Below, in pieces: positions 1 through 8,589 of a DNA stretch of 64,000 nt. The position numbers and the translations under genes are program-made. Below the pieces are notes generated by a model that saw only the letters and a list, made by a program, of their open reading frames with translations, was not told where the DNA came from and made no database searches. Each line of letters opens with the position of its first letter. Positions within the stretch are counted from its first letter, which is position 1. Origin of the DNA: Hoeflea sp038900095 (GTDB lineage: Bacteria; Pseudomonadota; Alphaproteobacteria; Rhizobiales; Rhizobiaceae). The stretch covers positions 563,602 through 627,601 of the forward strand of contig NZ_JBBMQQ010000003.1 in assembly GCF_038900095.1 (NCBI RefSeq), read 5' to 3'.

Positions 1-637
1 CGGAGGGCAGGAAATGTTCTTCGGCGCGCCCATTGTGCGGCCGCTCGTGCTTGACCGTGGTGACAATGCCGGACTGGCCGTATTCCCAGCGCTGGGTCTT
101 GATGCCTGCCATCTCGCGCAGGCTGGATTTGACGCCATCGGCGGCGACCACGAGCCTGGCCGTGAATTCCCGGCCATCGGCTGTTTCAACGCGGGCACTG
201 GTTTCGGTGATGGCGAGTGCGGATGCCGCCGCAGACTGGTGGATGGGAATGCCGATTTCGGCGGCCTTGTCGCGCAGTGCTCTCACCATGGCGACATTCG
301 GCGCCATGTGGGCGAAAGGCTCGCCGTCCTCGATCGCACCGTCAAATGTCAGAAACACCGGGCGTACCGGATCGGAGGTGCGCGAATCGGTAATGACCAT
401 GTCGTTGATGGGCTGGGCCTCGGGTTCTATCGCCCCCCAAACACCCAGCGTGGTCAGCAGGCGCTTGGCGCCGGCCGCGATTGCCGAGGCGCGCTGGTCC
501 TTGCGCCAGACTTCGGGCGGCGCCGCGTCGATCACGGCAATATCGAGGGAAGGGCCCGCGAGCTTGAGCGCCACGGCAGCCGAGAGGCCGACATATCCGC
601 CACCACATACCAGGATATCGAGGCTTGGGGTCGTCAT
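1..637 (-). CDS. UbiH/UbiF-family FAD-dependent monooxygenase (3' part beyond window)
   Basis: This is the N-terminal 212 codons of a flavin monooxygenase of the UbiH/UbiF/COQ6 family, which hydroxylates the ring of ubiquinone precursors at the inner membrane. The reading frame is open to the left edge, so the C-terminus is missing. Residues 12-17 read GGGYVG, the dinucleotide-binding loop of the FAD Rossmann fold. Around residue 165 the family motif AADGVKSSLR is visible. An AAGGAA Shine-Dalgarno sequence precedes the ATG at 637 by about 8 bases. The gene is divergent from tesB. Which ring position it hydroxylates cannot be told from this fragment. Confidence 0.88.
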   Translation of the reverse strand, partial: MTTPSLDILVCGGGYVGLSAAVALKLAGPSLDIAVIDAAPPEVWRKDQRASAIAAGAKRLLTTLGVWGAIEPEAQPINDMVITDSRTSDPVRPVFLTFDGAIEDGEPFAHMAPNVAMVRALRDKAAEIGIPIHQSAAASALAITETSARVETADGREFTARLVVAADGVKSSLREMAGIKTQRWEYGQSGIVTTVKHERPHNGRAEEHFLPS

Positions 638-792
638 CGCATCTTCCTTCTCAAGATCTGTCCGGCCTTTATTGTGCGGGCAGCATCACAGCGGTTGTCC
701 TGCCGCATATGGCGGCTACGCTCTTTGCAGTGGCGTCTTGACACCGTATACCGCATTGTCATCCTTCAGCCCACCTCTGCGAGAATACCAAA

Positions 793-1671
793 ATGTCGCG
801 ACCAGCTCCCACCGCCATGGAACAATTGCTCTCCAGCCTCGATATCGAACGGCTCGAGCAGGACCTGTTTCGCGGAACCAGCCCGCAGGTCGGCTGGCAG
901 CGTGTTTTCGGCGGGCAGGTGATCGGCCAGGCGCTGGTGGCGGCGCAGCGCACGATCGCGGCGGACCGGCCGGTGCATTCGCTGCATGCCTATTTCATGC
1001 GGCCGGGCGATCCGGCAGCGCCGATCATCTACGAGGTTGACCGGATCCGCGACGGCCTGAGTTTTGCTACCCGCTCGGTGGTGGCGATCCAGCATGGCAA
1101 GGCGATCTTCTCGCTGTCGGCTTCCTTCCAGAAGGTCGAGGAGGGGCTTGAGTACCAGGACCCGATCCCCGACGTGGCCCAGCCGCAGGACCTGCCGGGC
1201 AAGGAGGAAATGCGGGAGGCATTCCTGACGGGCGCACCCGATCACATCCGCAGCTACTGGGAGCGCGAGCGCCCGATCGAGGTGCGGCCGCTGTCGCTGG
1301 AGCACTATATTTCCGACAGGAAACTCGAGCCGCAGCAGAAGGTGTGGGTCCGGACCACCGGCCCGGTGCCAGATGATCACATCATCCAGGCGGCGATCCT
1401 GGCATACCTGTCCGACATGACGCTTCTCGACACGGCGCTGTTTGCACATGGGCGGTCGGTGTTCGACCGCAACCTCCAGGTTGCCAGCCTCGACCACGCG
1501 ATGTGGTTTCACCGGCCTTCGAAGCTTGATGACTGGCTGCTCTACAGCATGGATTCGCCCAACACCAATGGCGGGCGCGGCTTCACCCGGGGCAGCCTTT
1601 ACCAGCGCGACGGGAAGCTGATTGCCTCGGTGGCGCAAGAGGGATTGATCCGGGACCGGACAAACGCCTAA
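793..1671 (+). CDS. tesB: acyl-CoA thioesterase II TesB
   Basis: The 292-residue cytosolic thioesterase hydrolyses medium- and long-chain acyl-CoA to fatty acid and CoA. It has the double hot-dog layout and usual length of TesB. D208 (in LSDMTLL), S232 (in SLDHAMWFHR) and Q282 line up with the D204/T228/Q278 catalytic set of E. coli TesB, with serine conservatively replacing threonine. It is divergent from the ubiquinone hydroxylase and followed by an AT-rich spacer leading to glnK. The position between ubiH-like and glnK genes matches, from memory, the order in Sinorhizobium. Identification is secure; the natural substrate is not known. Confidence 0.93.
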   Translation: MSRPAPTAMEQLLSSLDIERLEQDLFRGTSPQVGWQRVFGGQVIGQALVAAQRTIAADRPVHSLHAYFMRPGDPAAPIIYEVDRIRDGLSFATRSVVAIQHGKAIFSLSASFQKVEEGLEYQDPIPDVAQPQDLPGKEEMREAFLTGAPDHIRSYWERERPIEVRPLSLEHYISDRKLEPQQKVWVRTTGPVPDDHIIQAAILAYLSDMTLLDTALFAHGRSVFDRNLQVASLDHAMWFHRPSKLDDWLLYSMDSPNTNGGRGFTRGSLYQRDGKLIASVAQEGLIRDRTNA

Positions 1672-1795
1672 AAAATAGACACGCAATATTTTATGCCTAA
1701 TAATTAGCCATACGCTGCACAACAGATTGCGCGGCAGATCTCCCATTCAAATTTTTCCCCTGAAATAACAATGTGTTGTCCGGTTTTTGCGAAAC

Positions 1796-1810
1796 TGGCA
1801 CGGCATTTGA
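1796..1810 (+). promoter_or_regulatory. sigma-54 -24/-12 promoter of first glnK-amt module
   Basis: TGGCACGGCATTTGA matches the RpoN consensus TGGCACG-N4-TTGCW, with GG at the -24 element, ten intervening bases and GA instead of GC at -12. It lies about 90 bases upstream of glnK. The same 15 bases recur with one change upstream of the second glnK at 3877-3891. NtrC/RpoN control of glnK-amtB is established in rhizobia, so nitrogen-limited expression is likely. No convincing NtrC enhancer was seen; TGCACAACAGATTGCGC, roughly 80 bases upstream, is at best degenerate. Confidence 0.7.
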
Positions 1811-1901
1811 TTTGCTTGTGGTCAGGCGGGTGATCCAACGCGTGTTGGGGATCCTGTCATGAGGGGCGGCATGGCCGCGGACAACAAGGATGGGAAACCA
1901 G

Positions 1902-2240
1902 ATGAAAATTGTGATGGCCATCATCAAGCCGTTCAAGCTGGACGAAGTGCGTGAAGCACTGACAGCGATCGGCATTCAGGGCCTGACCGTCAGCGAAGTC
2001 AAAGGCTACGGCAGGCAGAAGGGGCATACCGAGATTTATCGCGGGACCGAATATGCGGTGAGCTTTCTGCCAAAACTGAAGATCGAAATCGCGGTTGCAA
2101 CAGATGCAGTCGACAAGGCGGTGGAAGCCATCGCCGTGTCAGCCAAGACCGGCCAGATCGGCGACGGCAAGATCTTCGTTTACTCGATTGACCAGGCCAT
2201 GCGCATCCGCACCGGCGAAACCGACGCCGACGCGTTGTAA
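1902..2240 (+). CDS. glnK: P-II nitrogen regulatory protein GlnK (copy 1)
   Basis: The 112-residue P-II signalling protein binds ATP/ADP and 2-oxoglutarate and plugs ammonium channels when nitrogen is plentiful. The T-loop GYGRQKGHTEIYRGTEY carries Tyr51, the uridylylation site of GlnB/GlnK. An upstream in-frame ATG at 1890 would add MGNQ. The ATG at 1902 is preferred because it gives the canonical N-terminus MKIVMAIIKPFKLDEVREAL and has AAGGA 11 bases upstream. It lies 19 bases upstream of an amt gene, the classic glnK-amtB operon. The protein differs from the second copy at only four residues (A/G, T/S, A/L in the 90s region and A/T near the C-terminus). Confidence 0.93.
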   Translation: MKIVMAIIKPFKLDEVREALTAIGIQGLTVSEVKGYGRQKGHTEIYRGTEYAVSFLPKLKIEIAVATDAVDKAVEAIAVSAKTGQIGDGKIFVYSIDQAMRIRTGETDADAL

Positions 2241-2259
2241 GGCAACAGGAGATAATCCC

Positions 2260-3600
2260 ATGACACTTCAGATGTCACATAAATCCCCGCTTCGGCTTGG
2301 CCTGATGGCCGCGGGCGCACTGGCGGCCTTTGCCGCTCCGGCCTTCGCCCAGGAAGCGACAGAAGCCGCACCGGAATTCGCAACGGCTGCGGAAACCGCC
2401 TTCATCTTCAACACGCTGCTGTTCCTTATCGGCGGATTTCTCGTCATGTGGATGGCGGCAGGCTTTGCCATGCTGGAAGCCGGGCTGGTCCGTTCCAAGA
2501 ACGTCTCCATGCAGTGCCTGAAAAACATCGCGCTGTATTCGATCGCCGGCCTGATGTTCTGGGTCATCGGCTATTCGCTGATGTACACCAATGTCGACGG
2601 CGGCTATTTCGGCACGCCAATGCCTTACAGCTGGCCTGATGCGGGCGCCGCCAATGAGGGCGACTACTCGGTTGCATCCGACTGGTTCTTCCAGATGGTG
2701 TTCTGCGCCACCACGGCCTCGATCGTTTCGGGCACGCTGGCCGAGCGCATCAAGCTGTGGCCTTTCCTGATCTTCACCGCCATCCTGACCGGCGTTCTCT
2801 ACCCGATCACGGGTTCCTGGCAGTGGGGCGCCGGCTGGCTTTCCGAAGCTGGCTTCTCCGACTTTGCCGGTTCGACACTGGTTCACTCGGTCGGTGGCTG
2901 GGCGGCTCTCGCAGGCGCCATCATCCTCGGCGCACGCCGCGGCAAGTATGGCGCGGACGGCAAGGTCACCCCGATGCCGGGTTCGTCGATGGCGCTCGCC
3001 ACGCTCGGCACCTTCATCCTGTGGCTCGGCTGGTTCGGCTTCAACGGCGCTTCGCAGCTTGCACTGGGCTCGAACGGTGACGCATCCGACATCAGCCGCA
3101 TCTTCGCCAACACCAATCTCGCAGCCTGTGGCGGCGTGGTTGCAGCGATGATCCTGACCCAGATCCTCTACAAGAAGGTCGACGTTACCATGGCGCTCAA
3201 CGGCGCGCTTGCCGGCCTGGTCTCGATCACGGCCGAACCGCTGATGCCTTCGCCGCTGACGGCGATCGTCATCGGTGCCATCGGTGGCGTGATCGTGGTG
3301 TTTGCCGTGCCGATGCTCGACAAGCTCAAGATCGACGATGTGGTTGGCGCGATCCCGGTTCACCTTCTGGCCGGCATCTGGGGCACATTCATCGTGCCGT
3401 TCTCCAACCCCGACATGTCCTACGGCACCCAGATCCTGGGTATCGTCTCGATCGGCGCCTTCACCTTCGTGCTCTCGGGCGTGATCTGGTTCGTGCTGAA
3501 ATCGACCGTCGGCATCCGTGCCACGGAAGAGCAGGAAATGATGGGCATGGACATGGCCGAAGTCGGTGTCGAAGCCTATCCGGAATTCACCAAGGTCTGA
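2260..3600 (+). CDS. ammonium transporter, Amt family (copy 1, EAGLVRSKN subtype)
   Basis: The 446-residue inner-membrane ammonium channel starts at the ATG preceded by AGGAGA seven bases upstream. Residues 1-33 are a cleavable-looking signal peptide ending APAFAQ, followed by about eleven membrane segments. Both pore histidines are recognisable (LVHSVGGW and IPVHLLAG), as is the recruitment aspartate in FSDFAGS. The first helix, GFAMLEAGLVRSKN, is of the subtype common in cyanobacterial and eukaryotic AMT1 proteins. The second amt of this window instead has GLALFYGGLVRTKN, so the two bodies are distant paralogues. Their first ~35 residues, including MTLQMSHKSPLRLGL, are nearly identical. Confidence 0.93.
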   Translation: MTLQMSHKSPLRLGLMAAGALAAFAAPAFAQEATEAAPEFATAAETAFIFNTLLFLIGGFLVMWMAAGFAMLEAGLVRSKNVSMQCLKNIALYSIAGLMFWVIGYSLMYTNVDGGYFGTPMPYSWPDAGAANEGDYSVASDWFFQMVFCATTASIVSGTLAERIKLWPFLIFTAILTGVLYPITGSWQWGAGWLSEAGFSDFAGSTLVHSVGGWAALAGAIILGARRGKYGADGKVTPMPGSSMALATLGTFILWLGWFGFNGASQLALGSNGDASDISRIFANTNLAACGGVVAAMILTQILYKKVDVTMALNGALAGLVSITAEPLMPSPLTAIVIGAIGGVIVVFAVPMLDKLKIDDVVGAIPVHLLAGIWGTFIVPFSNPDMSYGTQILGIVSIGAFTFVLSGVIWFVLKSTVGIRATEEQEMMGMDMAEVGVEAYPEFTKV

Positions 3601-3623
3601 TCACCTTGTAAACGAATCCCGTC

Positions 3624-3680
3624 GGGGTGGATGTCCACCCCTTCTTTGGGGCCCGGTTCGCCGGGCCTCCTTTTGTTTGC
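3624..3680 (+). terminator. tandem hairpins and T-rich tail after first amt
   Basis: Two hairpins follow the amt stop codon. The first is GGGGTGGATGTCCACCCC at 3624-3641. The second is GGCCCGG-TTCG-CCGGGCC at 3650-3667, with the stable UUCG tetraloop, followed by TCCTTTTGTTT. This is a typical factor-independent terminator and separates the two glnK-amt modules transcriptionally. Confidence 0.85.
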
Positions 3681-3876
3681 GGCTCCTGCTCGTCATTCTT
3701 GCTCGAGATTCCGGGTTCACCACCAAAGCGGGCTGGGTTTCCGGGTTGGCGCACAAAGTGGCAGTGATGAAAATTACGCCATTTATCCGGACCATTGTGC
3801 TCAAAAAACCGACAACTTGCCGTCGGGCATAGCCGGATGCATGCGGATTCGGCTGATTTTCGCCGCCAATGGCGTT

Positions 3877-3891
3877 TGGCACGGCACTTGA
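3877..3891 (+). promoter_or_regulatory. sigma-54 -24/-12 promoter of second glnK-amt module
   Basis: TGGCACGGCACTTGA has GG-N10-GA spacing and is almost identical to the element at 1796-1810, while most of the DNA upstream of it is unlike. It lies about 90 bases before glnK copy 2. The rest of the 3601-3982 intergenic stretch holds the terminator described at 3624-3680 and no gene that I can recognise. Confidence 0.7.
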
Positions 3892-3982
3892 TTGGGAGAG
3901 GGGCAAGTGGTCGGTCCTGCATGTGCCGGACTGGCTGTCATGAGAGGCGCACTGGCCTCTGACAACCAGGATGGGAAACCAG

Positions 3983-4321
3983 ATGAAAATTGTGATGGCC
4001 ATCATCAAGCCGTTCAAGCTGGACGAGGTGCGTGAAGCCCTGACGGCAATCGGCATTCAGGGCCTGACCGTCAGCGAGGTCAAAGGCTACGGCCGGCAGA
4101 AGGGGCACACCGAGATCTATCGCGGCACCGAATACGCGGTGAGCTTCCTGCCCAAGCTGAAGATCGAGATCGGCGTCGCCTCGGATCTCGTCGACAAGGC
4201 GGTGGAAGCCATCGCCGTGTCAGCCAAGACCGGCCAGATCGGCGACGGCAAGATTTTCGTTTACTCGATTGACCAGGCCATGCGCATCCGCACCGGCGAA
4301 ACCGACACCGATGCGTTGTAA
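3983..4321 (+). CDS. glnK: P-II nitrogen regulatory protein GlnK (copy 2)
   Basis: This second 112-residue P-II protein has the same T-loop and Tyr51 as copy 1 and is expected to bind 2-oxoglutarate and ATP and to gate its neighbouring channel. The start at 3983 is chosen as for copy 1; an in-frame ATG at 3971 would add MGNQ. The DNA around the start, GATGGGAAACCAGATGAAAA, is identical in both copies, and so are long blocks of the coding sequence. This suggests recent duplication or ongoing gene conversion. The downstream spacer with its GGCAACAGGAGA ribosome site is also shared. Confidence 0.92.
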   Translation: MKIVMAIIKPFKLDEVREALTAIGIQGLTVSEVKGYGRQKGHTEIYRGTEYAVSFLPKLKIEIGVASDLVDKAVEAIAVSAKTGQIGDGKIFVYSIDQAMRIRTGETDTDAL

Positions 4322-4340
4322 GGCAACAGGAGACACTCCC

Positions 4341-5690
4341 ATGACACTTCAGATGTCACATAAATCCCCGCTCAGGCTCGGCCTGACGACGGCAGGCGCT
4401 ATGGCAGCGCTGGCTGTTCCGGCCTTTGCACAGGAAGCAACCGAAGCAGCCGCCGCAACGATCAACAAGGGCGACACCACGTTCATGCTGATCTCGACCA
4501 TCCTGGTCCTGTTGATGATCCTGCCCGGCCTGGCGCTGTTTTACGGTGGCCTGGTGCGAACCAAGAACATGCTTTCGGTGCTGGTCCAATGCACGCTGAT
4601 CACCGCGATGGTGATGGTGATCTGGGTCCTGTACGGCTATTCCTTTGCCTTCGGTGGTTCGGAAAGCGCCTTCTGGGGCGGAACCGCCAAGATGTTCCTG
4701 GCCGGTGTCACGCCTGCCAGCGAAGCGGCCACCTTCACCGATGGCGTCAATATTCCGGAATATATCTTCATCGCCTTCCAGATGACGTTTGCCTGCATTA
4801 CCCCGGCGCTGATCGTCGGCGCATTTGCAGAGCGCATCCGGTTCTCGGCGGTGATGCTGTTTGTGGCGCTGTGGGTCACCTTCGTCTACTTCCCGATCGC
4901 CCATATGGTCTGGGATGCCAACGGCCTGCTGTTCAAGATGGGCGCGCTCGACTTTGCCGGCGGCACCGTCGTGCACATCAATGCCGGTATTGCCGGCCTG
5001 ATCGGCGCGATCATGGTGGGCAAGCGCACCGGCTTCGGGCGTGACATGATGGCACCGCACTCGATGACGCTGACAATGGTCGGGGCAGCGCTGTTGTGGT
5101 TCGGCTGGTTCGGCTTCAATGCCGGCTCCAACCTTGAAGCCAATGGTGGCGCGGCGCTGGCGATGATCAATACGTTCACCGCAACTGCCGGTGCAATTCT
5201 TGCCTGGACAGCGATTGAAACGCTGCATCGCGGCAAGGCTTCGCTGCTGGGTGCCGTTTCCGGCATGATTGCTGGCCTGGTGGCCGTGACGCCTGCTGCC
5301 GGCTTCTCCGGCCCGGTTGGCGCCATTGCGCTGGGCGCAGTCGCCTCGGGCGTGTGCTACTACTTCGTTGCCGTGGTGAAGAACAAGTTCGGCTATGACG
5401 ACACCGCAGACGTGTTCGGCATCCATGGCGTTGGCGGCATTGTCGGTGCGCTTGGCACCGCGGTCGTCAACATGCCGGGCCTTGGCGGCGCTGGCGGCGA
5501 GGGCTATGCCGCCGGTTCGCAGTTCGTGATCCAGGCCTCGGCGGTCGGCATCACCATCGCGTGGTGCGGTATTGCCTCGTTTGTCCTCTACAAGATTGTC
5601 GACATGACCCTTGGTCTGCGTGTCAGCATCGAAGACGAACGTCAGGGCCTCGACCTGGCCTCGCATGGCGAAGCTGCCTATCACGGCTGA
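4341..5690 (+). CDS. amtB: ammonium transporter AmtB (copy 2, canonical bacterial subtype)
   Basis: The 449-residue ammonium channel belongs to the canonical bacterial AmtB subtype. It has a signal peptide (MTLQMSHKSPLRLGL to AFAQ) and then about eleven membrane helices beginning LISTILVLLMILPGLALF. The paired pore histidines lie in VVHINAG and GIHGVGG, the aspartate in LDFAGG, and the periplasmic phenylalanine gate in FQMTFACITP. The start codon has AGGAGA a few bases upstream. Only the signal peptide region resembles copy 1, so the modules differ in channel type. This copy looks like the ancestral partner next to ftsK in rhizobia, which is an inference from remembered synteny. Confidence 0.94.
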   Translation: MTLQMSHKSPLRLGLTTAGAMAALAVPAFAQEATEAAAATINKGDTTFMLISTILVLLMILPGLALFYGGLVRTKNMLSVLVQCTLITAMVMVIWVLYGYSFAFGGSESAFWGGTAKMFLAGVTPASEAATFTDGVNIPEYIFIAFQMTFACITPALIVGAFAERIRFSAVMLFVALWVTFVYFPIAHMVWDANGLLFKMGALDFAGGTVVHINAGIAGLIGAIMVGKRTGFGRDMMAPHSMTLTMVGAALLWFGWFGFNAGSNLEANGGAALAMINTFTATAGAILAWTAIETLHRGKASLLGAVSGMIAGLVAVTPAAGFSGPVGAIALGAVASGVCYYFVAVVKNKFGYDDTADVFGIHGVGGIVGALGTAVVNMPGLGGAGGEGYAAGSQFVIQASAVGITIAWCGIASFVLYKIVDMTLGLRVSIEDERQGLDLASHGEAAYHG

Positions 5691-5713
5691 CCAGGCCTGA
5701 TCTGACGACATTC

Positions 5714-5746
5714 AAGACGCGGTCCGGCACTCCGGGCCGCGTCTTT
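5714..5746 (+). terminator. terminator after amtB copy 2
   Basis: AAGACGCGG at 5714-5722 pairs with CCGCGTCTT at 5737-5745, with a further inner TCCGG/CCGGG pairing and a short T run. It closes the second glnK-amt operon before ftsK. Confidence 0.8.
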
Positions 5747-5877
5747 GCGTTGGGGCGGCCAATATTGCCGCCCCCGCGTGCTGCATGGTTAATGCCACAT
5801 TAACCCGCCACCGGTTAGATTTGCCGGAGATGGGTTCGTGTAAGGGCCCAAAAACCCGATTCGGACATTGTGTACCC

Positions 5878-8508
5878 ATGCAGTCAGGCTCTTCCTCACT
5901 TCCGTCAGGCGTTCCCTCCCACAGCACCCTTGTGGGTGAACTGGTGCGGCGGCAGGTCCGGTTCATTGCCGGCCTGGCAATTCTTGCCGGGCTGATGCTT
6001 GCGGTTGCGGCCCTGGCTACCTGGAATGTCACCGATCCGAGTTTCTCCAATGCCAATGGTGCGATTCCGCACAATGCGCTGGGTTTTTCCGGTGCGGCGT
6101 TTGCGGATCTTGTCATGCAGTTCTTCGGGCTTGCTGGGGTTATCGGCCTGCTTCCGGCGCTGTTCTGGGCCATCGGTCTGCTGCGCAACCGGCCTGTCGA
6201 CCGGATGTCCCGCCGCGGCGCCGCGTGGTTCGGTGGCGCCTGGCTGACGGCGGCCCTGTTCGGCCTGCTGCCGCGCTCGGAGAGCTGGCCGCTGCCCAAC
6301 GGGCTTGGCGGCGTGCTCGGTGACATGGCGCTGAAGATCCCGTCGGTGTTTACCGGTGGCTTCCCCTCCGGCCTGGTTGCCGTGATCCTCGGCTTGCTGA
6401 TTGCCCCGGTGGCGTGCTGGTTGCTGGTGTTCGGCGCCGGCCTGATCGGCCGCCCGGTATCAGCCGATGTCAGGGATGCGCCTGTTGCCGAGGATGACGA
6501 GGAGATCGACGAGGCTACGAGCGGTTCGCTGGTCCTCGGTGCGATCACCCATGGCTGGTTTACCATCCGTGGCCGTGTCCGGCGGCTGACCGGTCTGGCA
6601 GGTTTGCGGAAACTCCGGATCATGCCGGATTCGCCACTCGATCTGAACGGTGCCTATGCGCAGGGCGGTGGCGAGACCCTTGAAGGCGGCCCATATCCGG
6701 CCGGGGAGAGAATAGAGCCCGGCTTCGCAGCGGCACCGGCAGCCCGTGCGCGGCCCGTGCCGGTTGACGACGCGCCGCCATTCGACATTGATGACGAGCC
6801 GCTTCCGGACGGCGTTCTGTCCGACGACATGGGGGATGACGAAGACCCTGCAGCAGACTGGCGGCCCCAGGCTGCGCCGCCCCAGGCTCGAGCCACGCCG
6901 TCTCCACGTATTTCAGCCCCCGCCGAGCGGCCCAAGCCGGGTGCCCGTCTGCACCGCGATGCGCAGGGCTCCATGCTTGACGATCACGGCTTTTCACTGC
7001 CGTCGGTCCACCTGCTGACCGAGGCACGGAATGTGGCCAAGGACACCTCGCTGTCGCCGGAGGCGCTCGAGCAGAACGCGCGCATGCTCGAAGGTGTTCT
7101 GCAGGACTTCGGGGTCAAGGGCGAGATCATTCACGTCCGGCCCGGTCCTGTCGTGACCCTGTACGAACTCGAGCCCGCGCCCGGTATAAAATCCTCTCGG
7201 GTCATCGGGCTTGCCGATGACATCGCCCGTTCGATGAGCGCCATTGCCGTTCGTGTGGCCGTGGTGCCCGGACGCAATGCCATCGGCATCGAATTGCCGA
7301 ACCAGAAGCGGGAAACCGTCTATCTGCGCGAACTGATCGCCAGCCGCGATTTCGAGACCTCGAAGGCCAAGCTCGGGCTGGCGCTCGGCAAGACCATCGG
7401 CGGCGAACCGGTGATCGCCGATCTCGCCAAGATGCCGCACGTGCTGGTGGCGGGTACCACCGGCTCGGGTAAATCGGTTGCCATCAACACGATGATCCTG
7501 TCGATCCTTTACCGGATGGACCCATCGAAGTGCCGGCTGATCATGATCGATCCGAAAATGCTCGAACTGTCGGTCTATGACGGTATTCCGCATTTGCTCA
7601 CGCCGGTGGTGACTGATCCGAAAAAGGCCGTCGTGGCGCTCAAATGGACCGTCCGGGAGATGGAAGAGCGCTACAAGAAGATGTCGAAGATCGGCGTGCG
7701 CAACATCGATGGTTTCAACTCGCGGGTCGAGCAGGCAAAGGCCACGGGCGAACCGATTACCCGCACCGTTCAGACCGGCTTTGACCGCCAGACCGGCGAG
7801 GCTGTCTATGAGACCGAAGAGTTCGAACTGACGCCGCTGCCCTATATCGTCGTGCTGATCGACGAGATGGCCGACCTGATGATGGTCGCAGGCAAGGATA
7901 TCGAAGGCGCGGTGCAGCGCCTGGCGCAGATGGCGCGTGCTGCCGGCATCCATGTGATCATGGCGACGCAGCGTCCGTCGGTGGATGTCATCACCGGCAC
8001 GATCAAGGCCAACTTCCCGACCCGTATCTCCTTCCAGGTCACCTCGAAGATCGATTCGCGCACCATTCTGGGCGAGCAGGGCGCCGAACAGCTCTTGGGC
8101 ATGGGCGACATGCTCTACATGGCCGGCGGCGGGCGTATTCAGCGTGTTCACGGACCCTTCGTCTCGGACAAGGAAGTCGAGGACATCGTCTCGTTCCTCA
8201 AGACACAGGGCGTACCGGAATATCTCGATGCGATCACCGAGGATGACGACGAAGCGGATGGCGGTGGCGGACCGGCGGGAACCTCGAACCTCGCCGATTC
8301 CGACGACCCCTATGATCAGGCCGTGGCCATCGTGCTGCGTGACGGCAAGGCATCGACATCCTATATCCAGCGCCGGCTCGGGATTGGCTACAACCGTGCC
8401 GCCTCGCTGATCGAGCGGATGGAAAACGAAGGCATTATCAGCCCCGCCAATCATGCCGGAAAACGCGAAATCCTGGTGCCGACCGAAGACGATATCGATC
8501 CGCGCTAG
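5878..8508 (+). CDS. ftsK: DNA translocase FtsK
   Basis: The 876-residue septal DNA pump clears and aligns chromosome dimers at division. The N-terminal ~200 residues hold about four membrane segments (first at ~20-43). A Pro/Ala/acidic linker spans ~225-370 and is followed by the motor. Walker A GTTGSGKS is at 526-533 and Walker B LIDEM at 660-664. The gamma winged helix, which reads KOPS sequences, covers ~811-876 (SYIQRRLGIGYNRA). The frame is open further upstream, with an ATG at 5785. The ATG at 5878 is chosen because homologues begin just before the first membrane helix, but no strong ribosome site supports it. Confidence 0.94.
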   Translation: MQSGSSSLPSGVPSHSTLVGELVRRQVRFIAGLAILAGLMLAVAALATWNVTDPSFSNANGAIPHNALGFSGAAFADLVMQFFGLAGVIGLLPALFWAIGLLRNRPVDRMSRRGAAWFGGAWLTAALFGLLPRSESWPLPNGLGGVLGDMALKIPSVFTGGFPSGLVAVILGLLIAPVACWLLVFGAGLIGRPVSADVRDAPVAEDDEEIDEATSGSLVLGAITHGWFTIRGRVRRLTGLAGLRKLRIMPDSPLDLNGAYAQGGGETLEGGPYPAGERIEPGFAAAPAARARPVPVDDAPPFDIDDEPLPDGVLSDDMGDDEDPAADWRPQAAPPQARATPSPRISAPAERPKPGARLHRDAQGSMLDDHGFSLPSVHLLTEARNVAKDTSLSPEALEQNARMLEGVLQDFGVKGEIIHVRPGPVVTLYELEPAPGIKSSRVIGLADDIARSMSAIAVRVAVVPGRNAIGIELPNQKRETVYLRELIASRDFETSKAKLGLALGKTIGGEPVIADLAKMPHVLVAGTTGSGKSVAINTMILSILYRMDPSKCRLIMIDPKMLELSVYDGIPHLLTPVVTDPKKAVVALKWTVREMEERYKKMSKIGVRNIDGFNSRVEQAKATGEPITRTVQTGFDRQTGEAVYETEEFELTPLPYIVVLIDEMADLMMVAGKDIEGAVQRLAQMARAAGIHVIMATQRPSVDVITGTIKANFPTRISFQVTSKIDSRTILGEQGAEQLLGMGDMLYMAGGGRIQRVHGPFVSDKEVEDIVSFLKTQGVPEYLDAITEDDDEADGGGGPAGTSNLADSDDPYDQAVAIVLRDGKASTSYIQRRLGIGYNRAASLIERMENEGIISPANHAGKREILVPTEDDIDPR

Positions 8509-8589
8509 GTGAGTGCGAGCGCGAACCGCACGTCACACTGGCGCCGCAGTCTTGGGCGAGACAGAGGCTGAGAGAAAACGGAGACAGAG

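Noticed and set aside
1890..1901. Upstream ATG for both glnK copies adding MGNQ
   Set aside because: The canonical P-II start is four codons later. AAGGA upstream of copy 1 suits that ATG; the longer form has no better site.
5785..5877. Extended N-terminus of FtsK
   Set aside because: The extra 31 residues are not like the family, and the region lies just after a terminator where the promoter is expected.
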